From: Chara braunii
Lineage: Eukaryota; Streptophyta; Charophyceae; Charales; Characeae
Reading direction: 5' to 3'
DNA length: 34,141 nucleotides
NCBI GenBank assembly: GCA_003427395.1
Contig: BFEA01000022.1
Span: forward strand, 3,297,422 to 3,331,562
Below, piece after piece: positions 19,485-30,059 of the stretch. The notes below the pieces were generated by a model that saw only the letters and a program-made list of their open reading frames with translations, did not search any database and was not told the DNA's origin. Position 1 is the stretch's first letter, and every line of letters starts with the position of its first letter. The position numbers and the translations under genes are program-made.

Positions 19485-20315
19485 CTAGGGCTTGTTCCTT
19501 TGACACACAAGACAAGTCCGCACATGTGTTAGTACATCCTCTTTCATTCCCTTCCATTCAAAGCGTTTTCGAACATTGGCATACGTCTTTTTGAAACCAA
19601 AGTGACCCTCAACATCATGACATTCCCCCATGATTAGACTTTTGATTTCTTCTTTATGAGGAATGCATAGTCGTTCTTCGGTTTTATCTATGTAGAAGAG
19701 TAAACCGTTAGTCATTCGATACTCAGGGAATAGTTCAGGGTTTCTTCGTAGGGTCCCAATGATAGGACTCCAGATAGGATCACTCTCATAACCCTTTCGT
19801 ATCTGTTCCTTCAACTTATTCCCAATATCGAGATAAAAGACAATGGTTCCAAAGAAATCTGCACATCTGGACAAAGCATACGCCACCACATTAGACTTTC
19901 CTTTGATTGCTTTCAGTTCAAAGTCAAAGGTGTTGATAAAAGCGGACCATCTAACTAACGTATCAAAGAGTATAGGCTGAGTCTTTATCCATATCAGAGT
20001 GGAATGGTATGAATAGACAATGAAGTGCCTCCCTAACAAGTAGTGCTTCCAGGTGTCCAGTGCAGAGACCAAGGCATACAACTCCCTTTCATAAGTGGAG
20101 TTGGTCACTTTCTCTGACGGAAGTCTCCTGGGCATAAATTCAATCGGTTTATATTCCTTACCATCGTCCTGCTGTAGCACAACCCCAATTCCATACTGAC
20201 GTGTGTCAATCGTGACGATGAAAGGAAGAGAAGGGTCAACAATCTTCAAGACAGGGTAGTGAGTCAGCACATACTTCAATTTTCTAAATGACGACTCACA
20301 ATCTTTGTCCCACAA
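19485..20315 (-). pseudogene. pol: pol, RNase H and integrase zinc finger (minus strand), catalytic Asp lost
   Basis: RNase H begins with a retained first Asp (IVTIDTRQYG) and the catalytic Glu (STYERELYAL). The SDH motif reads SYH (Tyr codon at 20007-20009), and the final ADALSR reads AYALSR (Tyr codon at 19878-19880). Both changes need one G-to-T change on the coding strand, and both remove a residue required for metal binding, so RNase H is dead. The integrase HHCC finger follows (ECHDVEGHFG and CLVCQ). The block is bounded by stops at 20316-20318 and 19485-19487 in one frame. Confidence 0.93.
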
Positions 20316-20777
20316 CTAATGTTTTTCCTTTTGTAGTAGTCTTCTCACAGGAGCATCTATTAAGGAGAAGTTTCTGACGAACTTCCTATAATAACTTGCA
20401 AGTCCTAGAAAAGATCTCAGCTCAGTTATAGTCTTAGATTGGGGGCAGTCTTGGATTGTTGTAATCTTCTTTTCTTCAGGCCTTAGTCCTTCCTCGTTCA
20501 TTACATGCCGTAAGTACAAGACTTCAGGCTTAGCAAACTCATACTTTTCCGGGTTCAGTTTAAAGTTGCCCTCGCGCAACTTTTGTAAAACCATTCATAG
20601 ATGTTTCTCGTAATCTTCTAGTATCTTATTGTACAGTAGAATGTCATCGAGATAAACTACTACGAATTGATCTAGCCATTAACGAAACAATTCATTCATG
20701 AACCTTTGGAAGGTCGCAGGTGCATTTGTCAAACCGAAAGGCATAACCACAAACTCGTAATGACCATACCTAGTTCA
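20316..20777 (-). pseudogene. pol: pol, reverse transcriptase palm and thumb (minus strand)
   Basis: Following a TGA at 20775-20777, the same frame encodes [20 protein letters not shown], a TAA at about 20681-20683, and WLDQFVVVYLDDI with the active site YLDD at 20643-20654. A TGA at 20595-20597 follows, then a thumb region with LYLRHVMNEEGL and FLGLASYYRKFV. The three stops lie within 180 bp, but the alignment across them stays in frame, so these are point mutations. RT is inactive. Confidence 0.92.
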
Positions 20778-21395
20778 AAAAGTCGTCTTGTGTTGATCCT
20801 CAGGAGCCACCTCGATCTGGTGGTACCCTGACTTGAGATCAATCTTGCTAAAGTACCTGCATCCCTGCAACTGGTCCAACAGGTCGTCAACGCGCGGAAT
20901 AGGTTCCGCGTTTTTCACAGTGATGGAGTCTAGCCCCCGATAATCAATACATAATCGGAGTTCACCTTTCTTTTTGGGCACGAATAAGACAGGGGTACCA
21001 TAAGGAGATGAGTTAGGGCGAATCCATCCCTTGTCAGTAAGTTCTTGCAACTGTTTTCGAAGTTCCTCAAGTTTCCTGGGAGACATTCGGCAAATAGGAC
21101 CCTTGGGAATCTTGCTTCCAGGAATAATCTCAATTGTATGTTTGATAGCACGCTCAGTAATTCCCGTCGGCTTAGTCTGCAAGTCCTTGTACTCGTCGAG
21201 AAGAAAGTGGATAGGATGAAGAACACTCACCGACTTGTTTTACAAGCACCATCATCACCTCCTAATCCAACGTCTTCTTAAGTACCATCGAACGAAAAGT
21301 TGGGTAACGCATACAACAGAAAGACAAAGTAGAGTCAGACCCAGACCTATGATATAACTTTATCACTCGAGTTTCAACTTCTCGTCCTTTAGTTT
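20778..21395 (-). pseudogene. pol: pol, protease-RT linker and RT N-terminus (minus strand)
   Basis: The minus strand reads a linker with IKLYHRSGSDSTLSFCCM (about 21295-21350), the counterpart of RLYHESGKESSLAHCCM in the + element. After a frame change near 21240 it gives RAIKHTIEI, DKGWIRPNSSPYGTPVLFV, LRLCIDYRGLDSITVKN and FSKIDLKSGYHQIEV, all standard Ty3/gypsy RT N-terminal motifs. Here the finger strand deleted from the + element is present, which gives a useful reference for that deletion. The frame ends at TGA 20775-20777. Confidence 0.9.
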
Positions 21396-21404
21396 GACAA
21401 TTTT

Positions 21405-21647
21405 TCAGGATCGACGCGGTTTTATATCTCAGAGAAGGCAATTCACAAATTGCATCTGGGCATGAAGGTAAAGGATTTACCTCGACCTATCACGTCTATG
21501 CTGGCTGACAAGAGCACCATGACTGTCTCTCAATACGTCGATCGTGTCAAATGTTATTTCCGGACCAAGGAAGGTAAGAAGATCCTACATGAGATATCCT
21601 TCCTTATAGAGAAGAATCTGCCCTTTGACATGATTCTGGGTATGGAT
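21405..21647 (+). pseudogene. pol: pol, protease core in inverted orientation inside the minus-strand element
   Basis: On the + strand, opposite to the rest of the element, the sequence reads SGSTRFYISEKAIHKLHLG, a central hydrophobic core, and closing LPFDMILGMD. This is the retropepsin domain from just after its catalytic Asp to the ILGMD signature. On the minus strand the sequence on one side stops at the residues that should precede the catalytic Asp (ADIEIAHTRVCALRI, ending near 21648). On the other side it resumes with the linker that should follow the protease (below 21400). So about 243 bp are flipped in place. The codon for the active-site Asp is lost at the junction. Confidence 0.88.
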
Positions 21648-21985
21648 TCGCAGTGCACATACTCGCGTGTGCGCAATCTCAATATCCGCGATCATTAATT
21701 CACCCTTAGTCTCCGCTTTCTTAGCGCACGAACTCCGAAGTGCTATGAGTTCATTGTCGAGTTCGTCAAGGGGATCGTCCAGTGAGACAGAGCAAAGGAC
21801 AGTGTCAAGGTGCTCTGGACGACGAGCCGAAGAAGAGTCATCCTCTGCCTTGAGAGTCGAAGGGTTAGAAGGGGTTGTTGGCGCCTTACCTTTACTTTGG
21901 TCTAAACCCCTCGACTCAGTTGGAGCAGATGCTACTCCTACTGGTTGCTCGCTTTCGGGTTCCTAGTCAAAGGACAGCAGGTGAT
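21648..21985 (-). pseudogene. pol: pol lead upstream of protease (minus strand)
   Basis: The minus strand is open from about 21985 down to the inversion junction. It encodes SEQPVGVASAPTES (compare REQPIGVSVASTETS at 10530-10580 of the + element), an Asp/Ser/Leu-rich spacer, and ETKGELMIADIEI (compare KGQLIIAGLEV). It is in the -1 frame relative to the nucleocapsid frame that ends at about 21967. It breaks off at about 21648, where the inverted protease begins. Confidence 0.82.
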
Positions 21986-22090
21986 TACATGCCTTACGAC
22001 GCCACACTTGAGGCACTGGCGATTGTTAATTTTGGACCGCCATTCCTCTCGCGTTGTAGGGCCAAACCCCGGTAGACTTTCGAGCCTTGG
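21967..22090 (-). pseudogene. gag: gag, nucleocapsid CCHC knuckle (minus strand)
   Basis: The minus strand encodes EEWRSKINNRQCLKCGVVRH followed by a cysteine at the correct place: C-x2-C-x4-H-x4-C, an intact CCHC zinc knuckle. The frame ends in a TAG shortly after (CPLTRNPKASNQ then stop), at the same aligned position as the gag stop in the + element. A basic Gly/Arg/Pro-rich region lies further upstream, to about 22323, in shifted frames. Confidence 0.82.
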
Positions 22091-23186
22091 TCGACCCCAC
22101 TGCGGGTCCCATTTGGCTCGGCCCGCCCACGCTCATGCTCAGGGCGCGGGCCGTTCGTCCCAGAGTCACCCCCACCTAGTGCTTTGAGATGGATGGGGGT
22201 GGGCCATCGAGCGAGAGAGCTTTGACATTGGGGATGTTGCTCAACCCTCACGCCCGGTGGTAGTCTCACTGGTCGTTCCGCAAGCGCTGATTTTCTTCGA
22301 TTCTTGGTTGTGTTCTCAAGCAATTGCTCCTTCCAATACGCAGGCAGTCCAGGGGTTCTTTGAGAGTTCTTCTTCTCTTGTGCGCAGACTAAGCGTCATC
22401 CTTAGGTCGCGCACAATTTCCCTAAGCATTGCAATCCTAGGGCGTCATCGGGGTGCGGTAGTGCTGTCTTCCCCCTCGCTTCTACGCACTCCTCGAATCT
22501 CATGCGTTCCATCCATCATTATTGAAGCCGGTCCCTTAGTCTTTCTGGGGCCATCATGCGCATGCACAGGCTACTTCACAATCCGCTTAGCAAGGTTGCA
22601 TTTCTTTCTTTCATGTACACTCCAAGTCACAGGCACAAGAGTCACTCCCATGGGTTGATTTTACACTAAGGGTCCCGTAGCCCCCCTTGTCCCCTCTTCC
22701 CTTTTTCCTTTGCCGCCCGGTCTCCTCCGGCTCTGTCCCGCTCAAGGCATCCCAAGCCTTTACTTACCTCCAAAATCCCACACAAAGCAAAGACCGATAC
22801 AATCCCCCATTGGGGGTCAACACATAGCCCTTCCCGCATGCCTAACTTTCCCTTTCCTTTGGCTTCTCTTTGTGCTCAATCAGCCCACTCTCTTCTTGTA
22901 GTCATGCAGTCGGGGAAATGGTTGAGTCACACTGACCTGGTCCTTTCAGACGTACTCCTTTCAATCCTTTTCCGGTCCTTGTCTTTTCTCAATCTTTCCA
23001 ATGCCTCTTCACCTCCTTTCCCTTCTTGGTGGCACAAGGGACCAGCAGCCCCCCTCCTTGCCCTCTTTTCCACCAAGTGAGGCTGATTCCTTTTCGCGGT
23101 TCGTTCCCTGGCAATGTAGTAGGTGAGGAGCGGGGTTAGTTACATGCCAAGAAGAGAGAACGAGAGCGGGAAGGTGAGAGGGTGAG

Positions 23187-23188
<2 letters not shown>
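22091..23188. other. Unassigned; degraded gag-like minus strand, then C-rich sequence
   Basis: 22091-22323 on the minus strand is Arg/Gly/Pro-rich and probably belongs to the gag tail of the neighbouring element. 22330-22460 on the minus strand is open and helical (Arg/Leu/Glu-rich), of unknown origin. From about 22660 to 23100 the + strand is C/T-rich with no supported frame. Confidence 0.4.
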
Positions 23189-23265
<77 letters not shown>

Positions 23266-23266
23266 N

Positions 23267-23326
<60 letters not shown>
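23189..23326. repeat. (GA)n array with one N
   Basis: Pure GA dinucleotides, interrupted only by an N at 23266, which suggests an unresolved array length in the assembly. Confidence 0.99.
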
Positions 23327-23331
<5 letters not shown>

Positions 23332-23520
23332 TAGCCCCATAATCCTAACCAAGCTCTACCCCCACTTGACCTACCGCCCCTTTGTACAAGTTTGGAGTCG
23401 GCTCACTATAGAGTAAGGGAAGACTGAACTGTGCAATCCAACCTAGAACACGCACAGGTGTGATGCTAAGCAGGTAATCAGGGAAATCAACATTTCACCA
23501 AGCATGAAAAGACTACACTG
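23327..23520. other. Short unassigned spacer before the 90-bp satellite
   Basis: The last ~60 bases (from about 23461) resemble a degraded satellite unit. The rest is unassigned. Confidence 0.5.
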
Positions 23521-25711
23521 CAGCAACCTACTTACAGCACATACATAACAAAGTCACGGAACAGCTAGGGATGGACTGTCACATCACACAGTGAAGTTGG
23601 GACTGAACAACAGCAACCTACCTACCGCACACACACACATGAGTCACGGAACAGCTAGGGATGGGCTGTCACATCACGCAGTGAAGTTGGGACTGAACAG
23701 CAGCAACCTACCTACTGCACACACACACATGAGTCACGGAACAACTAGCGATGGGCTGTCACATCACGCAGTGAAGTTGGGACTGAACAGCAGCAACCTA
23801 CCTACAGCACACACATGAACAAGTCACGGAACAGCTAGGGATGGACTGTCACATCACACAGTGAAGTTGGGACTGAATAGTAGCAACCTACCTACAGCAG
23901 ACACATGCACAAGTCACGGAACAGCTAGAGGCAGACTGTCACATCACATGGGGTGAACAGCACTAAACTGCAGCAAACTACCTACAGCACATACACAGCA
24001 AAGTCACGGAACAGTTAGAGGTAGAGTGTCACATCACATGGGGTGAACAACACTAAACTGCAGCAAACTACCTACAGCACATATACAGCAAAGTCACGAA
24101 ACATCTAGAGGTAGAGTGTCACATCACATGGGGTGAACAACACTGAACTCCAGCAAACTACCTATAGCACATACACAGCAAAGTCACGGAACAGCTAGGG
24201 ATGGACTGTCACATCACACAGTGAAGTTAGGACTGAACAGCAACAACCTACCTACAGCACATACATAACAAAGTCACGGAACAGCTAGAGGGAGACTGTC
24301 TCATCACATGGGGTGAACAACATTGAACTGCAGCATCCTACCTACAACACATACATAACAAAGTCACGGAGCAGCTAGAGGTAGAGTGTCACATCACATG
24401 GGGTGAACAGGACTGAACTGCAGCAACCTACCTATAGCACATACATAACAAAGTCACGGAACAGCTAGAGGTAGAGTGTCACACCACATGGGGTGAACAA
24501 CACTGAACTGCAGCAAACTACCAACAGCACATACACAGCAAAGTCACGGAACAGCTCGGGATGGATTGTCACATCACACAGGGAAGTTAGGACTGAACAG
24601 CAGCAACCTACTTACAACACATGCATAACAAAGTCACGGAACAGCTAGGGATGGACTGTCACATCACACAGTGAATCTAGGACTGAACAGCAGCAACCTA
24701 CCTACAACACATACATAACAAAGTCACGGAACAGCTAGAGGCAGACTGTCACATCACATGGGGTGAACAACACTGAACTGCAGCAAACTACCTACAGCAC
24801 ATACACAGCAACGTCACGGAACAGCCAGAGTCAGACTGTCACATCACATGGAGTGAATCAGCACTGAACTGCAGCAAACTACCTACAGCACATACACAGC
24901 AAAGTCGCGGAACAGCTAGAGGTAGAGTGTCACATCACATGGGTTAAACAGCACTGAACTGCAGCAAACTACCTACAGCACATACGCAACAAAGTTACGG
25001 AACAGCTAGGGATGGACTGTCACATCACACAGGGAAGTTGGGACTGAACAGCAGCAACCTACTTACAGCACATACATAACAAAGTCACGGAACAGCAAGA
25101 GGCAGACTGTCACATCACATGGGGTGAACAAGACTGAACTGCAGCATCCTACCTACAGCACATACATAACAAAGTCACGGAACAGCTAGAGGCAGACTGT
25201 GACATCAAATGGGGTGAACAACACTGAACTGCAGCATCCTACCTACAGCGCATACATAACAAAGTCACGGAGCAGCTAGAGGCAGACTGTCACATCACAT
25301 GGGGTGAACAACATCGAACTGCAGCAAACTTACTACGACACATGCACAGCAAAGTCACGGAACAACTAGAGGTAGAGTGTCACATCACATGGGGTGAACA
25401 ACACTGAACTGCAGCAAACTACCTACAGCACATACACAGCAAAGTCACGGAACAGCTAGGGATGGACTGTCACATTACACAGCGAAGTTAGGACTGAACA
25501 GCAGCAACCTACTTACAGCACATACATAACAAAGTCACGGAACAGCTAGAGGCAGACTGTCACATCACATGGGGCGAACAAGACTGAACTGCAGCATCCT
25601 ACCTACAACCCATACATAACAAAGTCACAGAGCAGCTAGAGGCAGACTGTCACATCTCATGGGGTGAACAACACTGAACTGCAGCAAACTACCTACATCA
25701 CATACACATGA
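23521..25711. repeat. 90-bp satellite array of about 24 units in two types
   Basis: The landmark AAGTCACGGAACAGCTAG recurs exactly every 90 bp from 23551 to 24811, then with a one-base phase shift to 25622. Type A reads GGGATGGACTGTC with CAGTGAAGTTGGGACTGAA. Type B reads GAGGTAGAGTGTC or GAGGCAGACTGTC with TGGGGTGAACAACACTGAA. The order from 23551 is AAAABBBABBBAABBBABBBBABB. Because 90 is a multiple of three, long repetitive open frames arise by accident (for example 23591-23818). Confidence 0.97.
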
Positions 25712-27165
25712 GAAGTTGAACAGCCAAGAGAGTTGGAAAGCACATGCACATGGATGAAAGCGCAACCAAGTGAAAACAGAACACTACAACATACATGAAC
25801 CTGACAACGTGAAGGTGGAACTAGTGAAAGCACATGCACATGAGTGGAAGAGCAACCAAGTGTGAAACGGAACACCACTAACTATTATGTGGGTGAACGC
25901 ATGAGCTAGACTAGATCAAAGCACAAGATTGAAGCATGCGATCAACCAAGAAAGAATCGGGACATCATCTACTACCATGTGAGTGAAAAGCATGAGCTAG
26001 ACTAGGTCAAAACACAAGTTTGAAGCATGAGATCCACCAATGAAGAATCAGAACATCACCATCTACTATATGAATGAAAAGCATGAGCTAGACTAGATCA
26101 AAACACAAGTTTGAAGCATGAGATCAACCAAGAAAGAATCGGGATATTATCTACTACCATGTGAGTGAAAAGCATGAGCTAGACTAGATTAGAAACCAAG
26201 TTTGAAGCATGAGATTAACCAAGGAAGAATCGGGACATCATCTACTACCTTGTGAGTGAAAAGCATGAGCTAGACTAGATCAAAACACAAGTTTGAAGCA
26301 TGAGATCAATCAATGAAGAACCGGAACATCACCAACTACTATATGAATGAAAAGCATGAATTATACTAGATCAAAACACAAGTTTGAAGCATGAGATCAA
26401 CCAAGAAACCATGTGAGTGAAAAGCTTTAGCTAGGTTAGATCAAAACACAAGTTTGAAGCATGAGATCAACCAATGAAGAATCGGAACATCACCATCTAC
26501 TATATGAATGAAAAGCATGAGCTAGACTAAATCAAAACACAAGTTTGAAGCACAAGATCAACCAATGGAGAATCGGAACATCACCATCTACTATATGAAT
26601 GAAAAGCATGAGCTAGACTAGATCAACACACAAGTTTGAAGCATGAGATCAACCAATGAAGAATCAGGACATCACCTACTACTATGTGAGTGAAAATCAT
26701 GAGTTAGACTAGATCAAAGTACAAGTTTGAAGCATGAGATCAACCAAGGAAGAATCGGGACATCACCTACTACTATGTGAGTGAAAAGCATGAGTTAGAC
26801 TAGATCAAAGCACAAGTTTGAAGCATGAGATCAACCAAGGAAGAATCGGGACATCATCTACTACCTTGTGAGTGAAAAGCATGAGCTATACTAGATCAAA
26901 ACACAAGTTTGAAGCATGAGATCCACCAATGAAGAACCAGAATATCACCAACTACTATATGAATGAAAAGCATGAGTTAGACTAGATCAAGACACAAGAT
27001 TGAAGCATGAGATCAACCAATGAAGAATCGGGACATCACCTACTACTATGTGAGTGAAAAGCATGAGTTAGACTAATTCAAAGCACAAGTTTGAAGCATG
27101 AGATCAACCAAGGAAGAATTGGGACATCACCTACTACTATGTGAGTGAAAAGCATGAGTTAGACT
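25712..27165. repeat. 91-bp satellite array, about 16 units
   Basis: GCATGAGCTAGACTAGATCA, then ACACAAGTTTGAAGCATGAG, then ATCAACCAA and ATCGGGACATCA recur at a 91-bp period: ATGAGCTAG at 25901, 25992, 26083, 26174 and 26265, and a variant at 26356. One unit near 26401 is truncated. The first two units (25730-25890) are the most diverged, with GAAAGCACATGCACATG in place of the later core. The array joins the 90-bp array with no spacer. Confidence 0.95.
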
Positions 27166-27171
27166 AGTGGT

Positions 27172-27510
27172 TCTAGGAAGGAGAAGGAGAAGAAGAAGAA
27201 GAAGAAGAAGAAGAAGAAGAAGAAGAAGAAGATGAAGAAGAAGAAGGAGAAGAAGAAGAGAAGAAGAAGAAGAAGAAGAAGAAGAAGAAGAAAAGAAAGA
27301 AGAAGAAGAAGAAGAAGAGGAAAAAGAAGGGGAAGGAGGAGGGAAAGAAGAAGAAGAAGAGGNAGAAGAAGAAGAAGAAGAAGAAGAGGAAGAGAAGAAG
27401 AAGAAGAAGAAGAAGAAGAAGAAGGGGGAGAAGGAGGAAAAAAAGAAGGAAAAGAAGAAGACGAAGAAGAAGAAGAAGAGGAAGAAGAAAAAAAAAAAAG
27501 AAGGAGAAGG
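27172..27510. repeat. (GAA)n-rich purine tract with one N
   Basis: More than 330 bases of nearly pure purine on the + strand, mostly GAA/GAAG with GGA and AAAA interruptions, and an N at 27363. Every long frame on either strand is low complexity (Glu/Lys/Arg on the + strand; Ser, Leu or Phe on the minus strand) and is not a gene. Confidence 0.98.
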
Positions 27511-28700
27511 AGAAGGGTCTCCTCCTTTCCACTCACCTCCTTGAGGTCTTGGAGATGGAGCCCCAACCTTGATGAAGCTTCTTCTCTCTTGCCCAAGTAC
27601 CACCTTGGCTTTGGCTCTGTTCTTCCTCAAGCCCCTCTCTCCTTCCACTCTCAACTCTACCCAAGCTATGGCAAGCTTCTCCTACTATGGCTATGGAGTC
27701 CTCCCCTCTAGGAGGGCTAATGGGACTCCCTCTAGCCTCTCTCTCTTCCTCACACCCTGGGGGCTATGGCGGATCACCCTCCTAGGCCAGCCTCACCTTC
27801 ACTAACCTCTAGAGCTCTCTCTCCTAGCTCACAGTCTCCTCTAAGTTCTCCAATTGGTAGGGGTTCCCCTCTCCTCTCTCCAAGTGAGAAAGTGTTCCTA
27901 TGAGCTCACTTGGGCAGCATGGGCACTCATGCAAATGTGAGTGTGGCGGACTGAATCCCCAACTTATGTAGGCTGAAACCAACAGTCCGGCCAGCCCATG
28001 GGTCTCTCCATGTGCCTCAAGGTGAACCGAGGTACCCCTAAGGCAATATTTCACCACTAGGCCCTTCCGGAGGTACCGGGGCCTCGTTTTGGCCAAGTAC
28101 ATGCAGTCTGAGTGGTTGGTACCAACTCGGATTGCCTCTTGGCCTCCTTCAGCCTCTTTTTCAATTTCAGAATGTTGCCCCCTTGGGTCCTAATGCCTAA
28201 GGGGCAGCCTCATTTGAAAGAAAAAGACCTAGAGGGCCTTTTTCCCGATTTTTTCAGTTTCTACCGCATTTCTGGTAGGCCGAGGTATTTTCCATGCCTC
28301 GGTGCAGTTTCAGCCTTGGATCTGGCTGAGATCCAAGGCCAACAATATTCCGAGCTACCCCCAAGTAGCCCTTGCTTCAAATTTGGGCCCCCAAGTTCAA
28401 ATTTTCAACTTTTGGTGCATCTTGCTCTCTTTTTGGGCCAAATGCACGTTTTTGTCTCTTTCCCTTTTTTGTTTCTTTCCATTTTGGGCTGCCACCTCAT
28501 TCCGGAGCTAGCTGTTTTGGGTTGGCTCACAAAAAACGGCTAGTTCCTCTCCACCATAAGATCTAATCTCAGATTCATGGTCCACAAAAAAACGGTCATC
28601 TCCCCTTTGCATTTTTTATTTATTTATTTATTTTAATTAAGATTTTGTAGAGGTAATGCGCCAAGGGCATTATGTCTATTTTTCGAATTGCCCTCCACAA
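27511..28700. other. Unassigned pyrimidine-rich sequence
   Basis: C/T-rich on the + strand with no recognisable domain in any frame. Open frames such as 28112-28543 lack family resemblance. No repeat shared with the rest of the window was found in the first kilobase. Confidence 0.45.
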
Positions 28701-28723
28701 AATCCGGAGTGATGAGGTCACCA

Positions 28724-28743
28724 TAGGGACCTGCCAGTCCCTA
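28724..28743. repeat. TAGGGAC/GTCCCTA hairpin, first copy
   Basis: TAGGGAC (28724-28730), the six-base loop CTGCCA, and GTCCCTA (28737-28743) form a perfect 7-bp stem. The same hairpin recurs at 30149-30170 and 30564-30585. Confidence 0.85.
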
Positions 28744-29633
28744 CTGCAGCAGTCCCAATTGGTTGACACATTCTCCTCCACTTTTTTCTCCCCCTTTGTC
28801 TCATTCTTCCTCCTTTTTCTCCCATTTTTCTTTCTTTTTCTTTTATTACTGCTGTGACAAGTGTCAAACAGTTGTGCATCCTCTTTCTAGGCCTTGGGTC
28901 CTCATTCATGGCCAGATTCATGGTTGGCACTTGACCATTATATCTCGGATTACAATAATGGCACCCCCATGCTCCTAGGGGTCTCCATTTTGCCACCGTT
29001 AGTCCCAATTTTGAGCCCCCTTTGCTCCGATTTTCTTTTGGCAGCCTTTTTTTTCTGTGTTGGACTTCTTGGGGCTCTATTTCCTCACGCCTAGCTAGTC
29101 CGAGATATCTCGGACTGCTGGGCAGCCTTTCCGTGACTAGTATTTTAGTTTTTTTCGCTCTCATGACCCTCCCTCTTGATCCCACTACTGCTTGCACTAA
29201 TGGTGCTAATATTTTCCACTGTCTAGATCTTGATCTTGACGGTGCCGTTTCCTTTGTGCGGCCACTCCCCATGCCGGCTCATGGTTACCTTGGGACAGTT
29301 CAAGTCTCCGCCATTTTCCCATGCTAGTCCCATTTGTTTGTCCCGCCGGCGGTGCCGTCGACAAAGTCCCATTTTTCGATAATTTTTGTTTGGGCCCATT
29401 TAGTTCCCGACATCGTCCCGGTTGACGTTCCATTTTTATTTGGCACCCTACTGTCCCTGCCAGCTCCAATTTCTCCTTCCCATGTGTCTCGAGTATACCG
29501 ATTTTTCTTGGCCATGAGATCTCATCTCACAGTTGCCGTTTACCGTCCCCACTTGCCTTATGTCGAAATCACTTCTTTCTATCTTTTTGGGCTTGTCGTG
29601 GCTCATTTTCCCTTAGCCTAAGCATCCTCATCC

Positions 29634-29957
29634 AGTCCGTTATTTCTCGGAATGCAATCATGACCATTTTCCTAGTCCCACAGCCCCACAACTTGCCTCC
29701 AACTGAAAGAAAATGAAACGCTCAATTTTCAAGTGCATTCGGGCTCAATATTGGCTCCGGACGCACCAAAACCATGTGTTTTTCGTTCCTTATGGAGTCC
29801 GTTGTAACTCGGACTGCAGTAGGGGTCAATTTCCTAGCCCCATAGCCCCACAACTAACCCCAAACTGAAAGAAAAAGAAACGGCCATCTTCGAAGTATAT
29901 CCGGGCTCAATATTGGTTCCGGATGCACCTAAAACATGTGTTTCTCCTCCCCCGTGT
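29634..29957. repeat. 162-bp tandem repeat, two diverged units
   Basis: Starting from the palindromes at 29634 and 29796, both units continue with TTTCCTAG, AGCCCCACAACT, AACTGAAAGAAAA, CGGGCTCAATATTGG and a final CATGTGTTT. Offset is 162 bp. Confidence 0.9.
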
Positions 29958-30059
29958 AATCCGTTGTATTTCTCGATTTTCTTTACAAAATCAAGAGAAA
30001 ATCAAGATACTTTGTAACCGATATATGCCAAAATGAATCTGGTTACAAATGCATCACCC

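Larger units (their letters stand above)
18309..22090 (-). mobile_element. Minus-strand Ty3/gypsy chromovirus remnant (gag end to chromodomain)
   Basis: On the minus strand, from high to low coordinates: nucleocapsid CCHC knuckle, pol lead, protease (inverted), RT, RNase H, integrase and chromodomain, then a polypurine-like tract at 18309-18321. It is the same lineage as the + strand element but a different family, judging by many replacements throughout. One frame runs from 21230 to about 18915 with stops at 20775, 20681, 20595, 20316 and 19485. A frame change near 18915 and a stop at 18664 follow. The 5' LTR and most of gag are not recognisable next to it. Confidence 0.92.

Noticed and set aside
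23591-23818. 75-codon frame with a 30-residue repeat
   Set aside because: A by-product of a 90-bp (30-codon) satellite unit; the frame is broken in other units.
23521-27165. Possible CRISPR-like array
   Set aside because: Units are 90-91 bp, contiguous and diverging along their whole length, with no unique spacers: ordinary satellite DNA.
27127-27711. Several 119-175 codon frames rich in Ser, Leu, Phe, Glu or Arg
   Set aside because: Translation of a GAA/TTC simple repeat containing an N.
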